64,000 nt of DNA from Chengkuizengella sediminis (GCF_010078385.1 NZ_SIJC01000005.1:248001-312000); one strand, 5' to 3'. Positions 47,403 through 55,259 are shown, numbered from the stretch's first letter. Notes: generated by a model from the letters alone, not told the origin. Numbers and translations: made by a program.

Positions 47403-47436
47403 GTCCAATCAAAATAGATTCTCTAAACATAGTATA
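47403..47436 (+). promoter_or_regulatory. Mother-cell-type promoter of the YjcZ-like gene
   Basis: GTCCAATCA (GTCCAA at 47403-47408), 19 bases after GTCCAA, CATAGTATA (47428-47436). Confidence 0.75.
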
Positions 47437-47466
47437 TATTACATCAAATAGAAAGGAGGAATTAAC

Positions 47467-47658
47467 ATGAGTGGACACAGTGGTTCTGGAGCTGCTATTG
47501 TATTGGTACTGTTTATACTTTTAGTGATTATTTTAATTGCATCAGTTAGAAAATATAATGGTAGTTCAGTTGCATTTGATTCTGGATTTCCAGAATTTGA
47601 TGATTATAGAGAGAAGACTCGGTTTAGAGTTATCGGAAGATTTGTAGGGTTTGAATAA
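47467..47658 (+). CDS. YjcZ-like sporulation membrane protein with extra C-terminal tail
   Basis: A 63-aa protein starting MSGHSGSGAAIVLVLFILLVIILIA, the Gly/Ser start plus single membrane helix of YjcZ-family sporulation peptides. These are usually 25-40 aa; here a 35-residue hydrophilic tail follows. AAAGGAGG precedes the ATG, and the upstream promoter matches the family A/B signature, tying that signature to sporulation. Confidence 0.8.
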   Translation: MSGHSGSGAAIVLVLFILLVIILIASVRKYNGSSVAFDSGFPEFDDYREKTRFRVIGRFVGFE

Positions 47659-47829
47659 TTTTAACCTTCTTAATTAAATCATTTCAGTATAAAAACTATT
47701 TCAATATCTATAAGATATTTATTAGAATGAGGAAAAAATATAAGTTAATATTTTTTCCCCTAATTCTTTTTACTCACTTATAATACCTTTCCATAAAAGC
47801 ATCCCGTCTAAAGACTAAAGAGCGGAGTT

Positions 47830-48297
47830 TTATAAAAAAACAGTAGTTGCGTTTAATGAACGAAACTGAACGGTTGGAAGAAATGCTGCTCCTTGAATTT
47901 CTCGGACACTAGCAACCAAATAAAATGATTCCTGTAACTCTTCACAAACAACAGTTAAGTTCGGTGTTGTATTACTTAAAACGTCAAGATAATTATTTTC
48001 AAAATCTTTGGAGATAGAGCCACTTATCGTTTCAGCTAATCGAGGGCTAACCTCTCTACAATTATCTCCTATCCCGTCCAATAATTGATAATCTAAAGCT
48101 AATTTATATGATCCACCTTGAGATTGTAAAGGTTCAGTCGCACCTAATAAAAAATTAAGCTCAAAAAAACCATCAAGTTTAAAGGAATTGTGTTTATAAC
48201 ATTTTGGTATTTCTAAGTTTAAAAGTACTATCTCTTCTCCCGTCTCAGGCAATTCAATTAGACGATCTGTTTGAGCAAAAAATACTGTAGGAGACAT
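47830..48297 (-). CDS. Family C protein (distant family B relative, copy C1)
   Basis: A 155-aa beta-rich protein: VFFAQTDRLIELPETGEEIVLLNLEIPKCYK, FELNFLLGA, YQLLDGIGDNC, ETISGS, TTPNLTVVCEEL and FRSLNATTVF. The start (AQT), the middle (IP-x-C-x-K) and the end (RSLNAT) align with family B (AQT, VDVCVK, SRSLKATV), so B and C probably share a fold. Downstream of C2 by 61 bases and probably co-transcribed. Function unknown. Confidence 0.8.
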   Translation of the reverse strand: MSPTVFFAQTDRLIELPETGEEIVLLNLEIPKCYKHNSFKLDGFFELNFLLGATEPLQSQGGSYKLALDYQLLDGIGDNCREVSPRLAETISGSISKDFENNYLDVLSNTTPNLTVVCEELQESFYLVASVREIQGAAFLPTVQFRSLNATTVFL

Positions 48298-48358
48298 CAG
48301 TTATTCACCCCCTTCTTCATGAAGTTACTATAGGATTTAAAAAAATGAAAAATTGCTT

Positions 48359-48862
48359 TTATAAGCAAACTATCCCACTAGGAAAGATTGAAACGTTTAT
48401 TGAACGGAAATTTACGAATGGAGCCAATACTCCACCTTGTATATTATTTAAATTTGCTACCAAATTTAAAGTTTCATTTTCTAAACCATTTGCAATTATC
48501 GTCAGGTTTGGTGTTGTGTTGCTTTCAAAATCTATGAACTGTTCTCCACCATTTTCAGATTCAAGAACAGCCGTTCCACTGATCGTTTCTGCTAAATTCG
48601 GAGTCAGTGCAATACATTCATCTCCAATTCCATCAAATAATTGATAGTTTAAATCAATCATAAAAGGAACGTTTTGTTTAAGGGTTGACTCAGATCCCAC
48701 ATCCGATCCTACTAAAAAATTTAATTCAAAAAAAGCATCTATTTTGAAAAAATTTCTTTTGTAACATGCTGGTATATCCAAAGACAATAATGTTACCACT
48801 TCTCCGTCCATAGGTAATAAAATTGGTGGATCAGCAGTTTGAGCGAATAAGACACGTCTCAT
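48359..48862 (-). CDS. Family C protein (copy C2)
   Basis: A 167-aa paralog of C1 with the same landmarks: LFAQTADPPILLP, LSLDIPACYKRNFFKIDAFFELNF, YQLFDGIGDEC, NLAETISGT, SNTTPNLTIIANGL and FRSINVS. Read from a mother-cell-type promoter with GGGAGGTG before the ATG. First gene of the C2-C1 pair. Confidence 0.8.
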   Translation of the reverse strand: MRRVLFAQTADPPILLPMDGEVVTLLSLDIPACYKRNFFKIDAFFELNFLVGSDVGSESTLKQNVPFMIDLNYQLFDGIGDECIALTPNLAETISGTAVLESENGGEQFIDFESNTTPNLTIIANGLENETLNLVANLNNIQGGVLAPFVNFRSINVSIFPSGIVCL

Positions 48863-48897
48863 ATTATATGATTCACCTCCCTTATGAGAAGATATTT

Positions 48898-48931
48898 TAT
48901 CTTATGTGGGAAGGAAGAGTTTTGCTTGTAC
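48898..48931 (-). promoter_or_regulatory. Mother-cell-type promoter of C2-C1
   Basis: GTACAAGCA (GTACAA at 48926-48931), 19 bases after GTACAA, CATAAGATA (48898-48906), minus strand. Confidence 0.75.
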
Positions 48932-49041
48932 GAATAACTATTTTTCATCATCGTATTGTAACATTTATTCCCAAAAACTTTCTCTGTAGCTATACAGACT
49001 GCCCCTTATAATTTCTTTATGAAAGAAGTTTTTATAACCTC

Positions 49042-49084
49042 ATACTCCAACAATTAATGAATCCCCCTCTTTAACATGAAATCC
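49042..49084 (-). pseudogene. Fragment of family D gene
   Basis: Encodes GFHVKEGDSLIVGV, matching GFQVKEGDSLIVGE of the intact family D gene at 55260-55478. Nothing else of it remains. Confidence 0.6.
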
Positions 49085-49141
49085 TTATAGCTCACTTACA
49101 TGAACCCCTCCCTTATATCAGTTCTTCATTCGTCTTTACTT

Positions 49142-49331
49142 CTATGACTCTGATCCTCCTTGATCTCTTCTTTCTCTGGTCCTTCTTTTTTCCTTTCTAA
49201 TATCAGTAGCTTTAATCTTTTTTAGTTTTAAACATATTTGGCATAAGTGATTATCTCGTTTTAATACAAGTGTCCTACAATCTTTCCATGGTTTGACTGT
49301 CATAGAATTTCTTCTTGTCTGCTTTGTTCAT
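49142..49331 (-). pseudogene. Frameshifted HNH endonuclease remnant
   Basis: Starts MNKADKKKFYDSQ, then after a +1 shift TWKDCRTLVLKRDNHLCQICLK, as in the HNH gene at 50457-50801 (FYQSKEWRTVRQQALTRDRNLCQHCLK). The His-Asn-His part is lost. Confidence 0.65.
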
Positions 49332-49474
49332 TCCTTATCAAACTCACAACCTATTAAATCAATCACACCAATGATGGGATATACAACTGCTAATGGTCCA
49401 TCAGGTGCATGTGAATCTTTAACTACCTTTCCACACCTTCTACACTCGTAATCTAACGAAGCGCCTTTTCTCAT
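49328..49474 (-). CDS. Small zinc-ribbon-like protein before the HNH remnant
   Basis: A 48-aa frame (MRKGASLDYECRRCGKVVKDSHAP...) with C-x2-C and a later Cys. Its TGA overlaps the ATG of the HNH remnant (ATGA), as in phage gene pairs. The Shine-Dalgarno is weak. Probably a phage-derived relic. Confidence 0.45.
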   Translation of the reverse strand: MRKGASLDYECRRCGKVVKDSHAPDGPLAVVYPIIGVIDLIGCEFDKE

Positions 49475-49732
49475 GACATCAACCCATCTCTAATATCCTA
49501 TATTTGGATCTTTGACCAGATCCACCCCCTAACAATTCGTTTACACTCTTTATCAACTCAATTTTATGCCATAATAAAAAGCACTACTATGAGTGCTAAT
49601 AAATCATTAAGATTTTCTTAGAACGATAAGTGTCTAGTTAAATCAAAAAATGAAAACCCACTGATCAACATCCTATCAGCACATTTTCATTTTAGGTTGA
49701 GTCATAAATTAAAAATTTGTGCACCTCACTCA

Positions 49733-50212
49733 TTAATCAAAGAATCCGAAGTTTTGTATTTTACAACTAGATATAGCTGCTGTAAAAATTACTCCTCCAC
49801 TAAGAAAAGAAACAATCACAATTCCTTCTCCAACATCTTTAATTGTCACGTTACTTTCGGAAAAAGATCCAGCTTCAATTGGTGTCTCCTCCCCTATCAT
49901 AGATTTTGCTAAATTTGTTATTGGATCTTCAATACACGAGCATTCTCCGCTTTTGCTTTTTCGAATTGGTTTTAATTTAAAATCAAATATTCCTTCAAAC
50001 CTAACAGCACAAATATTATGAATTGGAACTTTATTTACGATACCACCAGCATCCAATAAAGCAATGAAATTATCGACACCAGTTAAAGTACCTTCTTCAG
50101 TAAAGCCGTTAAGAGCAAATATCCTAATGTTCTCCTCCCCCACCAACTGCTCCAAAACACACTGCATCGGACAGACACAGCAATCACAGATAGTCTCATC
50201 AAAATGTCCCAT
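49733..50212 (-). CDS. Family A Cys-motif protein (copy A3)
   Basis: Start chosen at 50212 (MGHFDETICDCCVCPM), 10 bases after AAGGAG. The 159-aa protein has half 1 CDCCVCPMQCVLEQLVGEENIRI..VDNFIAL..HNICAV and half 2 CSCIEDPITNLAKSMIGEE..IKDVGEGIVIV..AISSCKI. The second cluster has Ile in place of the third Cys (CxCI). Closest to copy A6. Confidence 0.85.
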   Translation of the reverse strand: MGHFDETICDCCVCPMQCVLEQLVGEENIRIFALNGFTEEGTLTGVDNFIALLDAGGIVNKVPIHNICAVRFEGIFDFKLKPIRKSKSGECSCIEDPITNLAKSMIGEETPIEAGSFSESNVTIKDVGEGIVIVSFLSGGVIFTAAISSCKIQNFGFFD

Positions 50213-50247
50213 ATGGATCATCTCCTTCTTAATTTTATTTGATGAGA

Positions 50248-50281
50248 TATCTTATGAATGGGATTGCCTACATGATTGGAC
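50248..50281 (-). promoter_or_regulatory. Mother-cell-type promoter of A3
   Basis: GTCCAATCA (GTCCAA at 50276-50281), 19 bases after GTCCAA, CATAAGATA (50248-50256), minus strand. Confidence 0.75.
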
Positions 50282-50350
50282 TTAAGTCTTAGGTCATCAT
50301 AAATCCACATTTGTCTGTGTCAATATGGGGTGGATTGTCATAAGATGAAA

Positions 50351-50394
50351 GTACAACAATCACAAATGTTTTCGTCAAAACACCCAATGTTCCA
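50351..50394 (-). pseudogene. N-terminal remnant of a family A gene
   Basis: Encodes IGCFDENICDCC, the first 12 or so residues of family A, then loses similarity. A near copy with further mutations lies at 57305-57345. Confidence 0.55.
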
Positions 50395-50456
50395 GCCCTT
50401 TTTATAATAAGTTTCTTCTCTATTATGATGAGAAGGAACTTTTTTATTTATCTCCG

Positions 50457-50801
50457 TTATCTCTCTTCTGCTGTCTTTTTGTTATGACAGCTATTACATA
50501 ATGATTGTAGATTACTTAGGTCTAACCTTAATGACCAATCCACTTTGACTGGCACAATGTGATCCACCATATCTGCTGGTGTGATTTGTCTTTGTTTTAA
50601 ACAATGCTGACATAGGTTACGATCTCTAGTTAATGCTTGTTGTCTTACAGTTCTCCATTCCTTGCTTTGATAGAATGTTTTACTCTTCTTATCTCTCATA
50701 TATCTATCATAGTATTGGTTGCACTCTTTCTTGTGTTCATCGCAATAAGCTTCTCTTGTAAGGTTATTACATATTGGATGATTACATGGTCTTTTACACA
50801 T
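50457..50801 (-). CDS. HNH endonuclease (phage type)
   Basis: A 114-aa protein with CNHPICNNL and C-x2-H at the N-terminus, then FYQSKEWRTVRQQAL, LCQHCLK, ADMVDHIVPV (catalytic His), LSNLQSLCNSCHNKKT. This is the HNH enzyme usually encoded next to the small terminase gene of tailed phages. AAAAGGAC precedes the ATG. It is the intact member of a duplicated block; the copy at 57408 is frameshifted. Confidence 0.85.
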   Translation of the reverse strand: MCKRPCNHPICNNLTREAYCDEHKKECNQYYDRYMRDKKSKTFYQSKEWRTVRQQALTRDRNLCQHCLKQRQITPADMVDHIVPVKVDWSLRLDLSNLQSLCNSCHNKKTAEER

Positions 50802-50902
50802 TTACATGTCCTTTTGAATAATTTGTCATCTATGAACAATGTCCCTTCGCCATTTGCAACATACTGACTCCCACAATCTTCACAAACTGCATACCGTTTC
50901 AT
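50696..50902 (-). CDS. Small Cys-containing protein overlapping the HNH gene
   Basis: A 68-aa frame: MKRYAVCEDCGSQYVANGEG with C-x2-C, then CKCVKDHV. It overlaps the HNH start by about 100 bases in another frame. The first 40 residues look like a phage zinc-ribbon protein; the tail may be accidental. A partial copy lies at 57750-57836. Confidence 0.45.
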   Translation of the reverse strand: MKRYAVCEDCGSQYVANGEGTLFIDDKLFKRTCKCVKDHVIIQYVITLQEKLIAMNTRKSATNTMIDI

Positions 50903-51099
50903 TAATTCAACTTCTCTCAGTAAACTAGCTCCATTCTAAATTATTCCTCCTCTCTTATTGAGGCTCTACGATAGCAACGATTTCAGAACATAGAACAAAC
51001 TCTTCCTATCGCCCCATAATCAATCTGATAGGGTAATTAAAAGGGTTATTTATCTATCCTTTTTGCAGAAGGATGTTGCCACGTTAAGAATAGATTGCA

Positions 51100-51133
51100 G
51101 CACAAGCAAATATAGTAAATCTAGCATATTCTA
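51100..51133 (+). promoter_or_regulatory. Mother-cell-type promoter of the 38-aa peptide gene
   Basis: GCACAAGCA (GCACAA at 51100-51105), 19 bases after GCACAA, CATATTCTA (51125-51133). Confidence 0.68.
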
Positions 51134-51154
51134 ATAAAATAGGAGGTGAATTTT

Positions 51155-51271
51155 ATGTTTTTTTCTAGCATTGTAAGTGGATTTAGAAGTATATTAAGTA
51201 GAGATCCATTACCTTATGGAACAAATGTAGTCATAATAGTTATGTTTCTTCTTCTTGTTGTGGCGGTGTAA
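51155..51271 (+). CDS. 38-aa membrane peptide, probably sporulation-linked
   Basis: MFFSSIVSGFRSILSRDPL followed by a hydrophobic end (NVVIIVMFLLLVVAV). TAGGAGGTGA lies 8 bases before the ATG and a mother-cell-type promoter stands upstream. Small tail-anchored peptides of this kind are common among spore membrane proteins. The gene is missing from the second copy of the surrounding duplicated block. Confidence 0.65.
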   Translation: MFFSSIVSGFRSILSRDPLPYGTNVVIIVMFLLLVVAV

Positions 51272-51342
51272 ATAGAAATCTGGTACTACTACAGCCCATC
51301 CCCCTTTTTCGAGGGGATGGGCAAAAACACCCATATTTTATT

Positions 51343-51456
51343 CACCCTGCTTCCCTCCCCTAGCACAATGGATGATATTTTCCCAACAAAAAAAGAACGT
51401 ATCTCTACGCCCTTCTTGCTAACTGTTTAATCATAAAATTTTATTTTCAAACTGTA
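51343..51456 (-). repeat. Downstream cassette repeat, copy 2 (behind B2)
   Basis: CACCCTGCTTCCCTCCCCTA, GATGATATTTTCCCAAC, A run and hairpin, then TTTATTTTCAAACTGTAATC, adjoining the B2 stop. Confidence 0.75.
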
Positions 51457-51458
51457 AT

Positions 51459-51938
51459 CTATAATGTGAAGACTGTCGCTTTCAGACTTCGGGATGCGAC
51501 AAAAATATCAAATAAATTTTCTTCATTATTTATGTCCCTCTCACATCTAAGCTCATACTTATTTATTCCAGTACTTGGATAATTATCTACTATAGGAAAG
51601 TTTGGAAAGTTTGTATGCCTTCCTTCGTTAGCGGTTGCGTAATCCATTTCATCATTAATCGTTGCAATGACAATATCATTACGTAGGATCTCATATGTCA
51701 TTTTAAAAGAAGTTACAGGTAAATCAGGATCAAAAGAAGTTGTAGCAACTTGAACCATTGAATCTATGGATACTTTTGTTCTCTTTGGTTGTTTTACAGG
51801 AACATCTATGGAAAGTACTACTACAGCTAAACCACCAACATCAGGTAGTTCAATTATGCCTTCAGTATTTTCGTCATATGGATTACCTACTACTGAAACC
51901 GTATCAGCAACAACAAAAGGTCCTTTATTTAAGCCCAT
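51459..51938 (-). CDS. Family B beta-rich protein (copy B2)
   Basis: Start chosen at 51938 (MGLNKGPFVVADTVSV) behind GGGAGG. The 159-aa protein has VVVLSIDVPVKQPKRTKVSIDSMVQVA, FKMTYEILRNDIVIATINDEMDYA, RHTNFPNFPIVDNYP, GINKYELRC and ASRSLKATVF. It lacks the Cys of VDVC (Pro-Val instead) that most copies have. Own promoter and terminator repeat. Confidence 0.85.
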   Translation of the reverse strand: MGLNKGPFVVADTVSVVGNPYDENTEGIIELPDVGGLAVVVLSIDVPVKQPKRTKVSIDSMVQVATTSFDPDLPVTSFKMTYEILRNDIVIATINDEMDYATANEGRHTNFPNFPIVDNYPSTGINKYELRCERDINNEENLFDIFVASRSLKATVFTL

Positions 51939-51981
51939 AAACTTACCTCCCAACTTCTTAAATTAAAATACCATTTCACAC

Positions 51982-52014
51982 TATCTTATTAACTTCTATA
52001 AAGTTTGCTTGGAC
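51982..52014 (-). promoter_or_regulatory. Mother-cell-type promoter of B2
   Basis: GTCCAAGCA (GTCCAA at 52009-52014), 18 bases after GTCCAA, AATAAGATA (51982-51990); one mismatch in the -10. Confidence 0.6.
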
Positions 52015-52478
52015 TGATGTCTCTAGATATTCACACAATTTTTTTGGATCAAATATTTTACTTTTTTAGTCAAATTTTGGTCAATCCTTAATCCAAAGCC
52101 GATAACATAATTCATGACCAAAAAAACAAAAAACCCAGATACCAAGGGTACCAAGGGTTTCACCTCTTAATATGAAGTCAGATACTGATCTCTTTCCCAC
52201 GTATGAACTTGCGTGCGATTTAAGTACTAGTCTTTCATATACTGTTTTTTCTTTAGAAAATACCGTAAAAATAAAGAATTTCTGCAAAAGAAGATACTGA
52301 ATATTATATGTCTTATGGATATAAGTGAAATGGGATGATAAAAAATATTATGCCCATATAGAAAAGATTGAGCTGCTGGACGATAACTAACTCCAAAAAA
52401 GTGTTTTTAAGTCAAAAAAGGAATTCTTCTTAAAAAAGAGAAGGACACCACTAGATTAATGTCAGACATCTTTTTTCC
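52015..52478. other. Intergenic stretch without recognised gene
   Basis: About 460 bases. A short tandem ACCAAGGGT repeat lies near 52140-52158. The open frame on the minus strand here has no ribosome site or protein-like pattern. Confidence 0.4.
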
Positions 52479-52565
52479 TAAAAGGTGAATCATAATCCCT
52501 AGTATATATAATCTTTATGTTTTGAGTATTACCGTCAGGACATTCTATATATCACCCCTTAGCTA
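52479..52565 (-). pseudogene. C-terminal remnant of a LexA-DBD-like gene with nonsense codon
   Basis: Encodes YIECPDGNTQNIKII then TRDYDSPFR and stop, nearly identical to the end of the HTH gene at 63150-63380, with TGA where that gene has GGA. It directly follows the YolD-like gene. Confidence 0.7.
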
Positions 52566-52575
52566 CTGTTCCAGT

Positions 52576-52812
52576 TTAAAATGAATTCTGACCAAAAGCT
52601 CTGAACAACTCAACTGTAATTTGTGATTTATTCAACATAGAATCTGATAACTGCTGAGATATGATATTAACCTCTTCCTCTGCAAGTACTGGTTTAGTTT
52701 TTCTGTTTCGCTCTTTTTGAAGGTGATTCATAAGTTCTTTATGTTCGGGTAGTATTATACGACTTGCTTCCCACATCATATTTGATCCAGGAGTTAGTTT
52801 ATTTTCCTTCAT
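52576..52812 (-). CDS. YolD-like protein, shortened
   Basis: Start chosen at ATG 52812 behind AAGGGG. The 78-aa protein begins MKENKLTPGSNMMWEASRIILPEHKELM and continues with EEEVNIISQQLSDSMLNKSQITVELF, the YolD pattern; full YolD proteins are about 110 aa, so the end is lost. YolD genes often accompany Y-family polymerases and SOS regulation. Here a GAAC-N4-GTTC box lies at the promoter. The lost end is replaced by the tail of a different gene. Confidence 0.75.
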   Translation of the reverse strand: MKENKLTPGSNMMWEASRIILPEHKELMNHLQKERNRKTKPVLAEEEVNIISQQLSDSMLNKSQITVELFRAFGQNSF

Positions 52813-52829
52813 ATTTTTCACCCCTTATT

Positions 52830-52874
52830 AGAACGTTTGTTCTTATTATATAAGAGGTACACGAGGATATGCAA
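52830..52874 (-). promoter_or_regulatory. SOS-like promoter of the YolD-like gene
   Basis: Minus strand: TTGCAT (52869-52874), 18 bases, TATAAT (52845-52850), then the palindrome AGAACAAACGTTCT (52830-52843) over the transcription start. The core GAAC-N4-GTTC fits a LexA-type box. Confidence 0.7.
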
Positions 52875-52901
52875 GAGCACAATTTTTGAGAATAGGTATA
52901 C

Positions 52902-52935
52902 GTGCAGTCAAAACATCATTAAATCTCATACAATA
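52902..52935 (+). promoter_or_regulatory. Mother-cell-type promoter of A4
   Basis: GTGCAGTCA (GTGCAG at 52902-52907), 19 bases after it, CATACAATA (52927-52935). Confidence 0.7.
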
Positions 52936-52962
52936 TTAAAAACTTAAAAGGACGTGTTAACT

Positions 52963-53484
52963 ATGGGCGTTTTTGACAAAACCATATGCGATTGTTGCGT
53001 CTGTCCGATGCAGTGTGTATTAGAAGCATTAGAGAGGCAAAAGGTTGAACTATTCACCCCCTCAGAAGGTTTTATAGGAGTAACAATTTCAAGAGTCGAG
53101 GACTTCATTGTATTTACGGAAGAAGGGGAGGAATTTGCGATTTGTAACATTACTGCCGTTTCAATAGCCCCCCCCACTTTTACTCCATTTCCTTTAAAAC
53201 CGATTCAAAAAAACAACAAGGGACTATGCACTTGTTGCGAAGACCCTATGACAAACGTTGCACTTTCTAGAATGAGGGAAGGGCAGCCTGTTGATATAGG
53301 GTTCATCTCTAGCCCAGATGCAGTTCCCGCACCAGGAGTTTTAATTCAACAAGTTGGAGAGGGTATTGTATTCGGATTAGTAGAGGAGAATACACCTATC
53401 TTCTTTTCAACTTGTACCATGACTAGGATTAGTCCTTCTAATAGATCTAGTAATACAAACTTTGTCGCAAGATTAAGCAATTAA
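52963..53484 (+). CDS. Family A Cys-motif protein (copy A4)
   Basis: Start at ATG 52963 (MGVFDKTICDCCVCPM) after AAAGGACG. The 173-aa protein has CDCCVCPMQCVLEALERQKVELF, VEDFIVF, ICNITAV, then CTCCEDPMTNVALSRMREGQPVDI, QQVGEGIVFG and STCTMTRI. First of a close pair with A5 (55-base gap), which may be read from the same promoter. Confidence 0.86.
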   Translation: MGVFDKTICDCCVCPMQCVLEALERQKVELFTPSEGFIGVTISRVEDFIVFTEEGEEFAICNITAVSIAPPTFTPFPLKPIQKNNKGLCTCCEDPMTNVALSRMREGQPVDIGFISSPDAVPAPGVLIQQVGEGIVFGLVEENTPIFFSTCTMTRISPSNRSSNTNFVARLSN

Positions 53485-53539
53485 ATGAATATAGAGGGAC
53501 AGATATGTCATCAAATAACTTTATAAGGAGTTGTTTAAT

Positions 53540-54067
53540 ATGGGAGGGTTTGATAAATCAATATGTGATTGTTGTGTTTGTCCGATGCAGTGTGTCTTGG
53601 AGCAGTTGATTGGAGTGGAGGTTGATGTTGATACTCCTATTTCTGGTCCAACGACTACTATTACTGGTGTTAAAGATTTTATTATGTCTACTTCTGATGC
53701 AGGAGATATTCCAGTATGTCAAATTACACATGTTGAAATAGATGATCCTACAAATACGATAATTACGTCAGTATTATCGACTTTAAAACCTATAAGAATA
53801 AGTAATGGGGAGTGTGCTTGCTGTGAAGACCCTATGACAAATTTATTGAAGTCTGAAGTTGGGAATAATATTAGAATTGAATTCATTAATGGTTCATTTA
53901 CAGACGAACTCCTAGGTGTAGGGGAAGGAATTGTCGTAGGATTTGATATAGATATTTTAGACATATACTCTACTTGTGCAATCACAAGGGTTATTCCAGA
54001 AACTCAACAACAAATCAATGATCCGTCTAGACCTTCCAGAAGAACCACTTCCCCACCGACTACCTAA
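53540..54067 (+). CDS. Family A Cys-motif protein (copy A5)
   Basis: Start at ATG 53540 (MGGFDKSICDCCVCPM) behind AAGGAG. In this 175-aa copy the internal repeat is clearest: C9-x-CC..PM16..L20..G25..V28..DFI48..C60-x-IT, then C92-x-CC..PM99..L103..G108..I111..EGI131..C146-x-IT, an offset of about 83 residues. The tail is QQQINDPSRPSRR. The stop codon lies inside the 7-bp target duplication of a MITE, so the reading frame survived that insertion. The -10-like CATCAAATA upstream is imperfect. Confidence 0.87.
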   Translation: MGGFDKSICDCCVCPMQCVLEQLIGVEVDVDTPISGPTTTITGVKDFIMSTSDAGDIPVCQITHVEIDDPTNTIITSVLSTLKPIRISNGECACCEDPMTNLLKSEVGNNIRIEFINGSFTDELLGVGEGIVVGFDIDILDIYSTCAITRVIPETQQQINDPSRPSRRTTSPPTT

Positions 54068-54162
54068 GGAGGGCACTGAAAAACTTACACTTTTACTAGG
54101 AAAGCAAATAGTCTAATCGAAAAATTCACTGCAAGGGACTTTTTCAGTGCCCTCCTACCTAA
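54061..54162. mobile_element. 88-bp MITE with 7-bp target duplication
   Basis: Terminal inverted repeats GGAGGGCACTGAAAAA (from 54068) and TTTTTCAGTGCCCTCC (to 54155) enclose 56 bases. TACCTAA is duplicated on both sides (54061-54067, 54156-54162). The ends resemble those of IS1182-type elements (from memory). No coding capacity. Confidence 0.8.
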
Positions 54163-54191
54163 ACCAGTGGGGATTATTTCTCTATATCAAC

Positions 54192-54320
54192 TTATTCTTC
54201 TTTATAAACTGTCACACCCAATAATAAAAAAGTAATCAGATCAACAGACATTTGAAATGTTTCCTGCTCAACTCCATAACCGTAAAACTCTAGCCCTTGA
54301 TAAATCAATGTAGCAATCAT
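54192..54320 (-). CDS. 42-aa holin-like peptide after the amidase chimera
   Basis: MIATLIYQGLEFYGYGVEQ then LITFLLLGVTVYKEE. It starts 6 bases after the stop of the upstream gene. One hydrophobic segment. Phage lysis cassettes often pair amidase and holin, so a phage relic is likely; the ribosome site is weak. Confidence 0.4.
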   Translation of the reverse strand: MIATLIYQGLEFYGYGVEQETFQMSVDLITFLLLGVTVYKEE

Positions 54321-54326
54321 TAATCA

Positions 54327-54947
54327 TTAGTAATATATGAGGTTGTTTAACCAAGGGAAATCATTAATGACTTCCTGTGGTTCTTCCTCTACTTTCTTTT
54401 TCCATTCATCAACATCATGAAGTAATTCTTTCTCATTTTGGATTTCAATAGATCGATGAGCCATATCTATCTGCCAATTTTTTAGTTTCATCAATACATC
54501 CTCCTCTGGTAGACAATCAAAGTATTCTTTCACTACATCTTGTAATAACTGGTCATATAATTTACCCATTTTTGAAAGTGAGTTTTGTGGGTCTGTTTTT
54601 CTTTGTGGGTCTAATATATGATGACCAATGATAGTCTTAGCAGGATCTAGTCCAAATCTATAACAGATATAAGCTATTTGAATAAAAGGCTCATCAGCAG
54701 ATCGCACACGCTCCAATCTAACTTCGTAAATATTTAGTCCAGGATCTGGTTTTTCATCACACCATGTTAATCCATCAATAGTATGAATTACATTATTAGG
54801 TGGACCAGTACTAAGAGGAACTTGATTAACAATATCTGATTGCGTTGCTAAAATTCTTTCATTTTTATATAACCTATAATCAACTTGAAAATTTAGTGAA
54901 GAAGAAGTAAACGTTGTAATTAATTCTATCGTAGAATCTAATTTCAC
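54327..54947 (-). CDS. Chimera: family B body fused to a phage amidase C-terminus
   Basis: A GTG start gives 206 aa. Residues 1 to about 90 align with family B from its VDVC segment onward (LDSTIELIT, FQVDYRLYKNERILATQSDI, DPGLNIYEVRLERV). From about residue 91 the sequence is YICYRFGLDPAKTIIGHHILDPQRKTDPQN, the C-terminal end of a CwlA/XlyA-type N-acetylmuramoyl-L-alanine amidase with its last zinc His. The family B N-terminus and the amidase N-terminal half (other catalytic residues) are missing, so amidase activity is unlikely. In-frame open sequence continues upstream for 15 codons without ATG. Probably a product of deletion between repeats. Confidence 0.7.
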   Translation of the reverse strand: MKLDSTIELITTFTSSSLNFQVDYRLYKNERILATQSDIVNQVPLSTGPPNNVIHTIDGLTWCDEKPDPGLNIYEVRLERVRSADEPFIQIAYICYRFGLDPAKTIIGHHILDPQRKTDPQNSLSKMGKLYDQLLQDVVKEYFDCLPEEDVLMKLKNWQIDMAHRSIEIQNEKELLHDVDEWKKKVEEEPQEVINDFPWLNNLIYY

Positions 54948-54989
54948 TAATGTATTTTGAGGATTAATTGCACATAAAAGCGACTGTGT

Positions 54990-55256
54990 TCACATTACAG
55001 ATCACAGTTTGAAAATAAAATTTTCTTTTAATCCGTATATTGTATGCATTTAAAGTCCTTTTGATTGTGTGAATGTGGATACTGAAATAAATAGGCATTG
55101 TTGATGATCATGCACCATTTCATTTCTTAATTTTCCTATTTATTGTTATATTTCATTAGATAATTGGGATAATATAAAAGCAAGTTGTTTGTATTGGTCC
55201 TTATTGAGATTATTCTTGATAGGGACTTTCTTTATTGCTGTTATTATTAACCCTCA
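54990..55256. repeat. Repeat block copy 1 (matching 59220-59450)
   Basis: Starts CATTACAGATCACAGTTTGA and runs into the family D gene. The minus strand carries an open frame ending KNNLNKDQYKQLAFILSQLS without a usual start codon, in both copies. Confidence 0.65.
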
Positions 55257-55259
55257 CCT

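Noticed and set aside
51755-51966. Plus-strand open frames across the B2 gene
   Set aside because: Antisense shadows of a conserved coding sequence.
52081-52287. Minus-strand open frame of 68 codons
   Set aside because: No Shine-Dalgarno, unusual composition and a tandem ACCAAGGGT stretch; no supporting context.
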